Made by a program: the position numbers and the translations under genes. The notes below the pieces were generated by a model. That model worked only from the letters and a program-made list of their open reading frames with translations, did not search any database and was not told where the DNA came from. From Methylomonas subterranea (GTDB taxonomy: Bacteria > Pseudomonadota > Gammaproteobacteria > Methylococcales > Methylomonadaceae), in the NCBI RefSeq assembly GCF_024505185.1, contig NZ_JANIBJ010000026.1, positions 1 to 64,000 of the forward strand: a DNA stretch of 64,000 nucleotides, given 5' to 3'. Numbering within the stretch: the stretch's first letter is position 1; each line of letters starts with the position of its first letter. This document shows, in pieces, positions 20,094-29,306 of the stretch.

Positions 20094-21000
20094 TCAGTTG
20101 GAGCTGTTACGGCTCTTGCGGGAAACCGATTACAACCTGAGCAAGGCGGCGGAAAAAATGCATGTGGTGCAATCGGCGGTCAGCCGGCAATTGCAATTGC
20201 TGGAGGCGGAACTGGGCAGCCCGGTGTTCGAACGCCATGGCAAGCGGCTGCTGGGCTTGACCCCGCTGGGCGAACACATCATGCGGGAAGTGGAGCAGAT
20301 CCACCAGGCCAAAAAGAACATTCAGAGCATGGCGGACGATTTTCGCGCCAATCGCAACGGTACCCTGCATATCGCCACCACCCATACCCAGGCCAAATAT
20401 TTATTGCCGGTGCCGGTACAAAAATTTCGCCGGCAATATCCCGGCGTGAAGATTTATATGCTGCAGTCTTCGCCGGATAATCTGATCGATTTGCTGCATC
20501 AGCACAGGGCGGATATTGCCATTTGCACCGAAAAACTGGCCGAAGACGACAGATTGATTCTAAAGCCCTGTTATCGCTGGCATCATGTTGCCGTCGTGCC
20601 CCAAGATCACCCCTTGACCGGCGGAGACGTGACATTGCAACGTTTGGCGGCGGAGCCTATTTTGACCTATAGCCCGGGTTTTACCGGTCGTTCGGCCATT
20701 GAAAAAGCCTTTCACGATGCGGAATTGCAGCCCGATATCATTTTGGCGGCGGCGGATTCCGATGTGATCAAAACTTATGTCAGATTGGGCTTGGGCGTGG
20801 GCATCATTGCCGAAACCTCTTATGAGCCGGGCAAGGACAGCGATCTGGTCGCTCTGGACCTGAGCCGCCTGATTGCGACTTCGGTCACCAAAATTGCCTA
20901 CCTGAAACAGTTATATTTGCCGTCCTACTGCCGTTATTTCATCGATGCACTGTTGGAACAAGCACAACTGAAACATCTTGGGCATTGCTCCGGCCAATGA
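20083..21000 (+). CDS. CysB-like LysR family transcriptional regulator
   Basis: 305 residues. The N-terminal winged helix ([38 protein letters not shown]) is followed by a periplasmic-binding-fold effector domain. The segments THTQAKYLLP, QKFRRQYPGVKI and ADIAICTE are hallmarks of the CysB/Cbl branch, which controls sulfur assimilation through acetylserine or APS. Whether this one governs sulfur genes is unknown, since none are nearby. Its start lies inside the 3' end of the hybrid kinase gene (11-bp overlap), so the two are co-translated. The NRPS gene starts 208 bp downstream on the same strand. Confidence 0.85.
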   Translation: MNLNQLELLRLLRETDYNLSKAAEKMHVVQSAVSRQLQLLEAELGSPVFERHGKRLLGLTPLGEHIMREVEQIHQAKKNIQSMADDFRANRNGTLHIATTHTQAKYLLPVPVQKFRRQYPGVKIYMLQSSPDNLIDLLHQHRADIAICTEKLAEDDRLILKPCYRWHHVAVVPQDHPLTGGDVTLQRLAAEPILTYSPGFTGRSAIEKAFHDAELQPDIILAAADSDVIKTYVRLGLGVGIIAETSYEPGKDSDLVALDLSRLIATSVTKIAYLKQLYLPSYCRYFIDALLEQAQLKHLGHCSGQ

Positions 21001-21107
21001 AAGACAGTCGCTCCAAGCATAACTTTCAGGGCAGTTTAATCGGCGCGGAGCAGGTTGGTCGGCTTGGAATAGTCTTAAGGCATTGATTTTTCCAATTGTT
21101 CAGCGCA

Positions 21108-21184
21108 GCGCATCCACCCTGCTTGCCGGATGCGCTACGCTTATCGGCGGAGGTTTGCTTTACACCGTTTTGACTGAATTATCA
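21108..21184 (+). repeat. GCGCATCC repeat, copy 2
   Basis: Second copy of the repeat at 14623-14700, in the 207-bp gap between the CysB-like regulator and the NRPS gene. The 5' part forms a hairpin (GCGCATCC...GGATGCGC). It ends 23 bp before the NRPS start codon, so it may influence readthrough or translation of the NRPS. Confidence 0.65.
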
Positions 21185-21207
21185 CGATTTCTTTTAAATG
21201 AGTTGCC

Positions 21208-24200
21208 ATGACCCAAGCCGCCATGGCCCGTGCCGAAGGTATTCCAACGTCGGTATTGGCCGACAATCAACAAGCCATCTGGTATGACCAAATCGCCCGG
21301 GCGGATAGCCCGGTGTATAACATTGGTGGCCGTCTGGCGATTTACGGCGAGGTCGATCATGCCTTGTTGCGGAAAGCCCTGCGGCAATTGGTTGCGGAAA
21401 ATGCCGCCTTGAGATTGAGCATCGGCCAATGCGGCGACGGACCCAGGCAAACGGTGCGCGGGTATCTGGCGGTCGAGTTGCCGTTGCTGGATTTTTCACG
21501 GGCCGAGCGGCCGGAAGCCGCCGCGGAAGACTGGTTGAAAGAGCAGTTTAAACAAGCCATTTCTTTCGAAGAACACGGCATTTATTGGCAATTCGCCCTG
21601 CTTAAAATCAGTGACAGTCATTACGCCCTGTTAACCAAATATCATCATCTGATCGCCGACGGCTGGTCGACCAAAATTGTCATCCATCGTCTGGCCGAAC
21701 TGTATAACGCGTTGCTGACGGGGATGGAGGCGCCGGCGGCGGAAACAAACAGCTATCTGGATTTTGTGGCGGACGAAGCGCGCTATTTGAACTCCAGGGC
21801 TTTTCAGGACGACGCCAGATTTTGGCAAGCCGCCTTGCCGAGCTTGCCGGAAGCCTTGATAAGGCGAAAATATCCCGGCAACGGCCGCGCCGGGGCTGCC
21901 CGAGCTCATATTCATCGGGCCAGTCTGAGCAGGGCATTCTATGATAGCCTGCGGCAATGGGCCGGCCAGCATCGGGCCGGCATTTATCATGTTTTGCTGG
22001 GCGCATTGGCCGGTTATTTTGCCAGGGTCCAGCAGCAAGACTGCATCACCGTTGGCTTGCCGGCCTTGAATCGCAGCGGCGCCCGCTATAAAAACGTGGT
22101 GGGCATGTTTGCCAGCCTGTCGCCGTTGCCGATTCAAATCGACAGCGAACTTTCCTTGACGGCGCTGCTAAGACATACCGCCCGGACGGTCAGGCAAGTC
22201 CATAAACATCAGCGCTACCCCTTAAGCGCCTTGCATCAGCGGCTGCAATGTTTGAAAAATCAGCGCGAAGGCCTGTTTGACTTGGTGTTGTCTTTTGAAA
22301 AACAGGATTACACGGTCCGTTTCGGTGATGCCGAGGTAAGCGCTCGGCAATTATGCAGCGCTTATGCGCTTTATCCGCTGGCCGTGACGGTCTGCGAATT
22401 TAACCCGACGGACGATGTCGATTTGATTTTCGAGGGGGCGGAAACCTGCTTTACCCCTGTCGAACTGGAGTTGCTGGCCGGCCGCTTACAGTGGGTTTTA
22501 CAACAGTTTATCGACTCGCCGGAAATGCTGGTGCGCGATGTCGATCTGGTTCCGGCGGCGGAAAAGCAGCTGATCTTTCAACGCTTCAACGCCGCCGAAT
22601 CGGCGCCCGGGTTTAACGGTGTCATCCGGCAATTTTCCGCCTGGGTCGAACGGACTCCGGAAGCGATTGCGTTGAGCCAGCACGGCCGTTGCCTGACTTA
22701 CCGGATGCTGGACCGGCTTGCCGATCGGCTGGCTGGTCAATTGCAGCGGCGGCATATCGGCGCCGGCGATATTGTGGCCGTCTGCATGCCGCGTTGCGTG
22801 GAGTCCATGCTGAGTTTGCTGGCCATTTTTAAACTGCGGGTGGTTTATCTGCCCGTCGATATCGACAGCCCCGGCGAGCGTATTCAAGAGATATTGCGGC
22901 AAAGCGGGGCCGCCGCTTTATTGACCATCGGTTCGGAAAAACAACTGTTTCCGATGCATCGCGTTTGTTTGTGCGTCGATAGGCTGGAGGGCGAGGCCGG
23001 CACCGGCAAAATAGCATGGCCCGAGCCCAGGGCGGACGATCCGGCTTATCTGATTTATACCTCGGGCAGCAGCGGACAGCCCAAGGCCGCGCAAATTCAT
23101 CACGGGGCGCTTTCCTTGCGCTTGGCTTGGCTGCAACAGGCGTTCAAAATTCAAAACCATGAAAGAGTGGGGCAAAGCATGCAAACCCATTTCGATCCTT
23201 CCCTGATTGAAATAGGTTTGGCCTTCACCCAGGGCGCGCAATTGGTGTTGCCGCCCAAACAACATCTGACGGCGGCGGAGTTTGCTGATTTCGTTCTGAC
23301 GGAAAATATCAATGCGCTGGCCTTGGTGCCCGGCAGTTTAAACCAGTTGTTGCAGGGCTTGCCCGCATCCGGCCCCGTGCCGCTCAGAGTGGCTTGCTGC
23401 GGCGGCGAAACGCTGCCGGCCGCATCGGCCAAGGCATTTATCGCCCGTACCGGCGCGCAATTGTTCAATGTCTACGGGCCCACCGAGACCGCCATTTTAG
23501 CCAGCGCCTGGCAATGCGGCGTGGACGACGGCGATGTGCTGCCCATAGGTCGGCCGCTGAGCGACAGCCGGATTTTGATTGTGGACGCGCAATTGAAATT
23601 GCTGCCGCTGGCCGTGGAGGGCGAAATCGTCATCGGCGGCGCCTGCGTGGCCAAGGGCTATTTAGGGCGGGAGGACCTAAGCCGGCGGGTCTTCGTGCCC
23701 GACCCCTACGGCGAGCGCCCCGGCGCCACGCTCTATCGCAGCGGTGACAGAGGCTATATCGGTACGGACGCCGAATTATATTTTGCCGGGCGTCTGGATA
23801 GGCAGCTGAAAATCGGCGGTTACCGCATCGAACCAGCCGAAATCGAGCAGGCGCTGTTAAGGCATCCGGCGGTGGCGCGCGCGGCGGTGGCGCCGCAACA
23901 GGCTGGGCGGCAAAAATATCTGGTCGCCTATGTTCAAGCGGTTACGGAGCAGCCTGACCTATTGCGGGCCGAATTGGCCGATTTCCTGCGCGGACGCCTG
24001 CCGGATTATATGCAGCCGCGCGCAATAAGCGTCCTTGATCAATTGCCGCTGACCGCCAATGGCAAGATTGCCTACGAACGTTTGCCGAGGCCGGAGCTAC
24101 CGATTCAAACCGCCGCGCCGCGCGGGCCGGACTCGGCCCTGGAAAGCAGTCTGCTGGATGTGTGGCGGCGGATTCTGAAAAAGCCGAATCTGGCTGTGGA

Positions 24201-25143
24201 AGACAGCTTTTTTGCCCAGGATACGGACTCACTGACAGCCATAGATCTAATCGCCGCCATCGAAAAGGCCACCGGCGTCCGCCAGTCGATTGCATTTTTG
24301 ATGGCCTATCCCACGGTGGCGGAGCAGGCCGCGCAATTGACGAACACCGTGGGGCCCCAGTTTTTTGTAGCAGATGGCGCATTCGAATCCGAACGACATG
24401 GCGCAAACGATTTATTGCGCAAACACGAGGCCGGCGAAATGGGGCGAACCCTCGGCCTGGAACCGAATTCGCCCGACTCTCGACTGTGTTTTTATTTGGC
24501 GGCCTCGGGGCACGGCGATAGCATGCGTTTTCAGGCCCTGGCCGACAGCCTGTCGGCCCATTGCTGTCTGCGAGTGCTTTATCCGCCCGGCAATGCACCT
24601 GAAGCGGTCGGTATGGAATGGATTGCGCGGCAATACGCGGAACTGATTCGGCAACAGGCTCCGCAAGGGTTCTACTTGGGCGGCTTTTCGATAGGCGGGG
24701 TAACGGCGTTGGAAACCGCCAGGCTGCTGGAATTACAGGGTTTGCCGCCTATCAAGCTGATTTTGCTGGACACCGTTTATCCGCGCTGGCCGTTGCGGTC
24801 GGCCTGGGTATTCAGGCTCTTGCAAGCCTCGTCCGGCCTGTGGGGCTTGAATGAAATCTCCGTCAACGGCCGCAAGCTGCGGGCCATGCTGACGGATCCG
24901 GGCATCATTCAACAATTGGCGGCCTTGAGTCGGCACCAGATTAAGCCGTATTCCGGGACGACATTGTTGATCATGTCCAAACGGATGAGTTGTTTTCGAT
25001 ATTGGTGGTTTGCCGGTTGGCGCGGCTTGTTCGGCGGCCGGCTGAGCGTGGATTACGTACCGGGTTTACACGGCGCCATGTTTAATCGAAGGTATTTGCC
25101 CATCCTGGCTCGGGTGATATTGCGCGGCTTGCAAGTAGTTTGA
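21208..25143 (+). CDS. Single-module non-ribosomal peptide synthetase (C-A-T-TE)
   Basis: 1311 residues. The condensation domain (about 10-440) has the active motif HHLIADGWS. The adenylation domain (about 470-960) shows A3 YTSGSSGQPKA, A5 NVYGPTETA, A8 GRLDRQLKIGGYRIEP and A10 LTANGK. The carrier domain (about 975-1045) keeps its phosphopantetheine Ser in FFAQDTDSLTA, though the usual GG before it is DT. The thioesterase (about 1090-1311) has GGFSIGG, a likely Asp in LLDTVYP and a His near the C-terminus. By hand alignment to GrsA the ten specificity positions read D-P-I-A-C-G-V-I-L-K, which I cannot match to a known substrate. No other NRPS gene, phosphopantetheinyl transferase or transporter is nearby. 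The starter condensation domain could N-acylate an amino acid. Confidence 0.93.
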   Translation: MTQAAMARAEGIPTSVLADNQQAIWYDQIARADSPVYNIGGRLAIYGEVDHALLRKALRQLVAENAALRLSIGQCGDGPRQTVRGYLAVELPLLDFSRAERPEAAAEDWLKEQFKQAISFEEHGIYWQFALLKISDSHYALLTKYHHLIADGWSTKIVIHRLAELYNALLTGMEAPAAETNSYLDFVADEARYLNSRAFQDDARFWQAALPSLPEALIRRKYPGNGRAGAARAHIHRASLSRAFYDSLRQWAGQHRAGIYHVLLGALAGYFARVQQQDCITVGLPALNRSGARYKNVVGMFASLSPLPIQIDSELSLTALLRHTARTVRQVHKHQRYPLSALHQRLQCLKNQREGLFDLVLSFEKQDYTVRFGDAEVSARQLCSAYALYPLAVTVCEFNPTDDVDLIFEGAETCFTPVELELLAGRLQWVLQQFIDSPEMLVRDVDLVPAAEKQLIFQRFNAAESAPGFNGVIRQFSAWVERTPEAIALSQHGRCLTYRMLDRLADRLAGQLQRRHIGAGDIVAVCMPRCVESMLSLLAIFKLRVVYLPVDIDSPGERIQEILRQSGAAALLTIGSEKQLFPMHRVCLCVDRLEGEAGTGKIAWPEPRADDPAYLIYTSGSSGQPKAAQIHHGALSLRLAWLQQAFKIQNHERVGQSMQTHFDPSLIEIGLAFTQGAQLVLPPKQHLTAAEFADFVLTENINALALVPGSLNQLLQGLPASGPVPLRVACCGGETLPAASAKAFIARTGAQLFNVYGPTETAILASAWQCGVDDGDVLPIGRPLSDSRILIVDAQLKLLPLAVEGEIVIGGACVAKGYLGREDLSRRVFVPDPYGERPGATLYRSGDRGYIGTDAELYFAGRLDRQLKIGGYRIEPAEIEQALLRHPAVARAAVAPQQAGRQKYLVAYVQAVTEQPDLLRAELADFLRGRLPDYMQPRAISVLDQLPLTANGKIAYERLPRPELPIQTAAPRGPDSALESSLLDVWRRILKKPNLAVEDSFFAQDTDSLTAIDLIAAIEKATGVRQSIAFLMAYPTVAEQAAQLTNTVGPQFFVADGAFESERHGANDLLRKHEAGEMGRTLGLEPNSPDSRLCFYLAASGHGDSMRFQALADSLSAHCCLRVLYPPGNAPEAVGMEWIARQYAELIRQQAPQGFYLGGFSIGGVTALETARLLELQGLPPIKLILLDTVYPRWPLRSAWVFRLLQASSGLWGLNEISVNGRKLRAMLTDPGIIQQLAALSRHQIKPYSGTTLLIMSKRMSCFRYWWFAGWRGLFGGRLSVDYVPGLHGAMFNRRYLPILARVILRGLQVV

Positions 25144-27390
25144 CGGCGGTGGCGGGTCGTTGTTCGCTTGCCGCCAGGCATGCAGCCGTTCAAGGGCATA
25201 TCGATAGCCGGCGTCGGAGATGGCCTGGGCTTGGTTGTATCCGGTCAGTGGAAAGCCGCTGACCGGCGGCTGCAAATATAAATCGGCCAAGCCTTCGCGC
25301 ATCTTTTTCTGTTGGGCCAAGCCGCCAATCATGCTGGCGCGGGTCAATATTTGCACCATGCCCGGCATCTGAATGCGCGGTGCCAGCGGATTCAGGCGAT
25401 GCCATAACAGGCGCCACCCGCTGATACCGCCCAGATGGTCGGTGTTGTTCAGCAAGTCTTCCCGTTCGTTGACATCCACCGCAATGACTCGGCCGCCTTG
25501 ATTCAACTCCCGCATCACATCGACCGGCAGGTTGTTCAACAGCGCGCCGTCCACCAGTAAATCGCCGTCGCGCACTTGAGGCGGAAACAGGCCGGGCGGC
25601 GCATTGCTGCTGAGCAGGGCCGCCAACAAGGTGCCCTGACGGTGCGTCATCAGCGTGGCCCGGCTGATGTTGCAGGACACGCAGAAAAACGGCATCCATA
25701 AATCTTCGATGTAAATATCGCCGAACAATTTTTGCAGGGCATCGGTCATGGTCTTTCCGGAAAACAGCGATACCAAGGGTAGGGTCATGCGATCACCTTG
25801 CAGGCAAAGTTGGCGGGTTTTTTCCAGCATGCGTTTTTCATCCCACTGCAAGGCGAATTCGGCGGCCAACACCGCGCCCATGCTGTTTCCGCCCACCATA
25901 TCCACGGCGATACCCAGTTCTTTCAACGCTCTGAGCACCCCGATATGCCCAAAGCCCCGGGCGCCGCCGCCGCCCAAAACCAAGCCCAGCGCATTGCCGG
26001 TCAGAAAGCGCGCCAGTCGATCGAAGTCGCTTTGTAGAGATTGTCTGACATGGTAATGCGCGTCCAATGCTCTGGATTTTAACCAGCTGGAGGTGGCCAG
26101 CGGGGTTTGAGTGGCGCCGGGATGCAGCAGAATCAACGAGCGTTTCACCGAACAGCCGTTCAGTTCATTCCGTATCTGGGCTTCAAATGCCGTGATGTCG
26201 GGTCTGTCCCGCGCATCGACCAAAAACAATACCTGGTCGGCCTGACGCAGGCAGCGGCGGGTCCATTGGTTCAGTTTGGGGTCGGCCAGATAAACGATGT
26301 GTTCATGCACCAGCTCCTGCTCGGAAAGCCACTGTACCAGACTGGCATTGTCCAGATTGCTGAAGTCGCATTGGGCCGCGCCGCTATGCATGAATGCCTG
26401 ATCGACGATAGTACTGGTCAATATGCTGGCCAAGCCGTGGTTTTGCAGGCCGTCCAGTAAAGCTTGGCAAAATCCGAACGTATCCAGCCGCGGGGACAGG
26501 CTGATCAGGGCAAAGGTATTGGCGGTATTGGTTTTAACCCGCGAATTCTTGTCCAGGTGCTTGATCAGGCTTCTGACGAAGGTTTGGTTGATCTCCAGCG
26601 GATGCTGTTTCAATAGGTGTTCGAATGCATTGCGATTCAGATAAGCCACGGTCGAATCGCGCATGGCAACCACGCTGGCGCTACGTTTGCAGCCGGACAT
26701 CAAGCCGATTTCGCCCACGGTTTCGCCGCGGCCGATCAAGGCCAAAATGTCGTTCTGGCCGGCGGCGTTCTCACGGCTGATCTGGAATTGGCCGTTTATA
26801 ACGATGCACATATCCTCCGCCGGGTCGTATTGCTTTAGTAACAAGGTGTTGGCGGGTATGGGTTTAATGATCAATTGATTGATCAGTTCGCGGACGATTT
26901 CCTCGTTCAGGCCGATGAACAACGTGGACAGGCGCAATGCCAGCATGGTCTGGTTCCAGCCCAGACGTCTGACCAGACGAGTGGTGATAGGCGTGAAGTC
27001 GTCGGGCTGTTGCAGCAGCAGGCTGCCGAAGGTTGCCATGGGCCAAAACAATAAGCGGCAATCGGTCAAGGCCTGCGCGCTGGTCGAGCGCATGCTATTG
27101 CCGCATAACAGAAATTCGCCGAACAGATGACCACGGCCGGAATGGGAGATAATTACCCGGTCGTTGTCGTGTTCGCAAAAAATCCGCACCGTGCCTTCAA
27201 TGACCAGATATAAACCGTCGGCTTCCGCGCCCTGCTTGAAAATCAGCGTGTCCCGCTCGAGCGCAACAAATTGCAGGCATTCGGCAATGGTATTCAACAG
27301 CTCGCGGCGCGCGCCGGCCACCAGAATGTTTTGTCCCACCAGTTCGATCAATTGCTCGCGCGAAGGCGGGGATGAAGGCATGCTGACCAT
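25066..27390 (-). CDS. Patatin-like phospholipase with two cyclic-nucleotide-binding domains (NTE/RssA type)
   Basis: About 774 residues. Two cyclic-nucleotide-binding-like domains occupy the first ~290 residues (FKQGAEADGLYLVIEG; LGRGETVGEIGLMSG-like segment). A middle region of about 200 residues with Rossmann-like hydrophobic strands follows. The C-terminal patatin domain has the oxyanion loop GGGGARGFGHIG, nucleophile GNSMG and the catalytic Asp in VDGALLNN. The plan matches neuropathy-target-esterase-type lysophospholipases at membranes. The ATG at 27390 lies 2 bp after the upstream Nramp-like gene stop; MPSSPP at 27381 is an alternative. The 3' end overlaps the NRPS 3' end antisense by 78 bp. 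Confidence 0.9.
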   Translation of the reverse strand: MVSMPSSPPSREQLIELVGQNILVAGARRELLNTIAECLQFVALERDTLIFKQGAEADGLYLVIEGTVRIFCEHDNDRVIISHSGRGHLFGEFLLCGNSMRSTSAQALTDCRLLFWPMATFGSLLLQQPDDFTPITTRLVRRLGWNQTMLALRLSTLFIGLNEEIVRELINQLIIKPIPANTLLLKQYDPAEDMCIVINGQFQISRENAAGQNDILALIGRGETVGEIGLMSGCKRSASVVAMRDSTVAYLNRNAFEHLLKQHPLEINQTFVRSLIKHLDKNSRVKTNTANTFALISLSPRLDTFGFCQALLDGLQNHGLASILTSTIVDQAFMHSGAAQCDFSNLDNASLVQWLSEQELVHEHIVYLADPKLNQWTRRCLRQADQVLFLVDARDRPDITAFEAQIRNELNGCSVKRSLILLHPGATQTPLATSSWLKSRALDAHYHVRQSLQSDFDRLARFLTGNALGLVLGGGGARGFGHIGVLRALKELGIAVDMVGGNSMGAVLAAEFALQWDEKRMLEKTRQLCLQGDRMTLPLVSLFSGKTMTDALQKLFGDIYIEDLWMPFFCVSCNISRATLMTHRQGTLLAALLSSNAPPGLFPPQVRDGDLLVDGALLNNLPVDVMRELNQGGRVIAVDVNEREDLLNNTDHLGGISGWRLLWHRLNPLAPRIQMPGMVQILTRASMIGGLAQQKKMREGLADLYLQPPVSGFPLTGYNQAQAISDAGYRYALERLHAWRQANNDPPPPSNYLQAAQYHPSQDGQIPSIKHGAV

Positions 27391-27392
27391 TC

Positions 27393-28814
27393 TCAATAGC
27401 CCAGACTGGATTTGAGATATAAAACCGCCAGAACCAAATAAACCAGAAAACTGAGGCCCAATAGCCAGGGCCGCCGCTTGGGACGGGCCCATTCGGGCAA
27501 ATGCGGCGGCAGCAGTTTATGGTTCAGAATATAAAGCGCCACTGGAAAAATGATGGTACCGACAAAGCCGATCAAGGCGCTGGTCAAAATCAAGGGGCCC
27601 GGCGCGTCCAGTAGCATGGTAAACGAGGTGATAGCGGTCAGCAGCGCCAGGAAAATATAATACCAGCGCCGGGCAGGCAGACGGCGGCTGGCCGGAAACA
27701 GCGTCATGACGATGTCGGCCTGAATGCGGCTGACGGCGTCGGCGGTGGCCAGCCAGGTGTCGGTCAGGAAGGCGGCGGCAATCACTAAAAACAGCAGTCG
27801 GCCAAATTCGCCCCAACTTACCGCGAAAAACTGGCTTTGCACCACGGCCAGTTCGTATTCCCGCGGCAGCAAGCCCTTGGGAAACAGCAGGGCATAAGCC
27901 AACAGGCAGGTCATCAGGGTGGTGAATAAATTACCCAGAATGCCGACCATAATGTCGGCGCTCAAGAATTTCCGCCAGATCGACCAGTTTGCCGCGCTTT
28001 GTTGGTCTTCATCGGGTAAAAAGCCGTCGCTGTGCACCGCTTCCTCGGCGCCGCCCAAGCCGGTGATACGGCCGATCAGGCCAGCCATGCCGGCGCCCTT
28101 GTCGCGCAGCCAATAGGAATAAAACAAAATCCAGAACCCGCCCAGACCGGCGAAGGTAATGGCGGTCAGCAGTTTGCTGGCATCGGCCGCCTCCCACGGA
28201 CGCGGGATGGCTTCGCTAGGCCCGAGCAGACCGCGCATAAAGCCGGGCAGGCTGGCCAGCACCTCGGTTTGCATGCAGGCCGACAGCAGGCCGATGACAG
28301 TCACCAGCGCCACCAGTTTCATGAAGCGTTCGATCAGGGTATACACCACCCCGCTGGCCAGAATGGCGCTGACGAACACCGCAATCGAGGCATAACCCCA
28401 AAACAGGCTTTGGCCGCGCTGGCTCCAACCCTCCGGCCAGTGGGTCAGTTCGGCCATGGCGGTGCCGCCGGCCGAGGCAAAGGCGCCAAACCATAAAAAA
28501 GACACACTCATCAACAACCACAAGAATATGCCGAAGCCGCGATGCAGGCGAATGAAGCCGTGAAAAATGCTTTCTCCGGTCAGCATCGTGTAACGGCCGA
28601 TTTCCAGATTCAAGGGGTATTGCAGCAGGCAGGCGGGGGCCAACAGCCAGATAAAAGTCAAACCGTATTTGGCCACCATGTACGGCCACCAGATCAATTC
28701 GCCGCTGCCTTGGGCCAGCGCCATCCAGACCACGCCCGGTCCCAGAGCGGCCCACCAGCCGGGAAATGCCGGGACGGGGCGGCGTTTGAGTTGATGTAAA
28801 TCGGTGATGTTCAT
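27393..28814 (-). CDS. Divergent Nramp-family transporter lacking the metal-site motifs
   Basis: 473 residues with about 11-12 hydrophobic segments, in the order and with the loops of the Nramp/MntH fold. The metal-coordinating motifs are absent. In helix 1, where Nramp has DPGN, this protein reads QGSGE (MALAQGSGELIWWP); in helix 6, where Nramp has MPH, it reads GGFW. It is probably a transporter with another substrate or coupling, so the name describes fold only. Start MNITDLHQL at 28814; the frame is open further upstream but passes through a repeat hairpin (28892-28992), so that extension is unlikely. The patatin gene follows after 2 bp. Confidence 0.8.
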   Translation of the reverse strand: MNITDLHQLKRRPVPAFPGWWAALGPGVVWMALAQGSGELIWWPYMVAKYGLTFIWLLAPACLLQYPLNLEIGRYTMLTGESIFHGFIRLHRGFGIFLWLLMSVSFLWFGAFASAGGTAMAELTHWPEGWSQRGQSLFWGYASIAVFVSAILASGVVYTLIERFMKLVALVTVIGLLSACMQTEVLASLPGFMRGLLGPSEAIPRPWEAADASKLLTAITFAGLGGFWILFYSYWLRDKGAGMAGLIGRITGLGGAEEAVHSDGFLPDEDQQSAANWSIWRKFLSADIMVGILGNLFTTLMTCLLAYALLFPKGLLPREYELAVVQSQFFAVSWGEFGRLLFLVIAAAFLTDTWLATADAVSRIQADIVMTLFPASRRLPARRWYYIFLALLTAITSFTMLLDAPGPLILTSALIGFVGTIIFPVALYILNHKLLPPHLPEWARPKRRPWLLGLSFLVYLVLAVLYLKSSLGY

Positions 28815-28891
28815 GGTGTTTGGCGCGGTTGGGACAAAGTCGATGACGGATTTGTTGCCTAAGGGTTTTACTCTGAAAGTAAAAAATCGAG

Positions 28892-28992
28892 CGGGTACGG
28901 TTGCTTGTTGGACAGGCGTCGGCAGCAAGGATGCTGCCGACGAGCCTACACGGACGTATTTACGGCGTCCTGTCCGGCGAGGAACCGTGCCC
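28892..28992. repeat. About 100-bp palindromic intergenic repeat
   Basis: Outer arms GGGTACGGTT... and ...GGAACCGTGCCC are inverted, as are GGACAGGCG and CGTCCTGTCC further in. A perfect inner hairpin with 10-bp arms (GTCGGCAGCA and TGCTGCCGAC) occupies 28918-28941. It is a typical dispersed repeat of REP/ERIC size upstream of the Nramp-like gene. No second full copy is in this window. Confidence 0.6.
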
Positions 28993-29039
28993 AGCTGCAC
29001 TACTTTCATTTGCCGGGGCGATGCGCCGGTTTCATGAGC

Positions 29040-29087
29040 GTTAGGGCGGAGGATATAAATAGGAATCCTATTAGGAGCGGAATCCTA
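29040..29087 (-). repeat. Decayed half copy of the TTA-target element
   Basis: Read on the minus strand, 29087-29040 matches the first ~48 bp of copy 1 with a few differences (TAGGATTCCG, CTCCTAATA, CCTATTTATATCC). The other half is missing. Its terminal TAG is the stop codon of the DUF1289 gene. Confidence 0.6.
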
Positions 29088-29306
29088 TGCCTGGTTGGCC
29101 TCCTTGGCTTTTTGCAGTTTCTTCAAAATGCTTTTGCCGATGGCGGCGACGAATTCGTCCGGATTATCGTAGTCCCGCGCCTGAATAAAGGCCAGCGCCG
29201 CTTGCACAATCTGCTTGGTGCCGGCGATTTCCTCGTGCGACCGGCCGCAGCCCGCGCAGTGCGTGCCTTCCTTGGTGCATTGATCGATACAGGGATTGAA
29301 TTTCAT
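29085..29306 (-). CDS. Small Cys-rich DUF1289-like protein
   Basis: 73 residues. The N-terminal half has the spacing CIDQCTKEGTHCAGCGRSHEEI, four cysteines like the DUF1289 family (CxxxCxxDxxTGxCxGCxRTxxEI), possibly a metal site. The C-terminal half is a helix-forming segment rich in Lys, Ala and Glu. Function unknown. Start ATG at 29306. The stop codon coincides with the end of a decayed repeat. It is divergent from the LOG-family gene. Confidence 0.75.
   Translation of the reverse strand: MKFNPCIDQCTKEGTHCAGCGRSHEEIAGTKQIVQAALAFIQARDYDNPDEFVAAIGKSILKKLQKAKEANQA

Noticed and set aside
28815-29009. N-terminal extension of the Nramp-like protein to 29009
   Set aside because: This stretch is a palindromic intergenic repeat (28892-28992) and its translation is low-complexity; the MNITDLHQL start fits the family.
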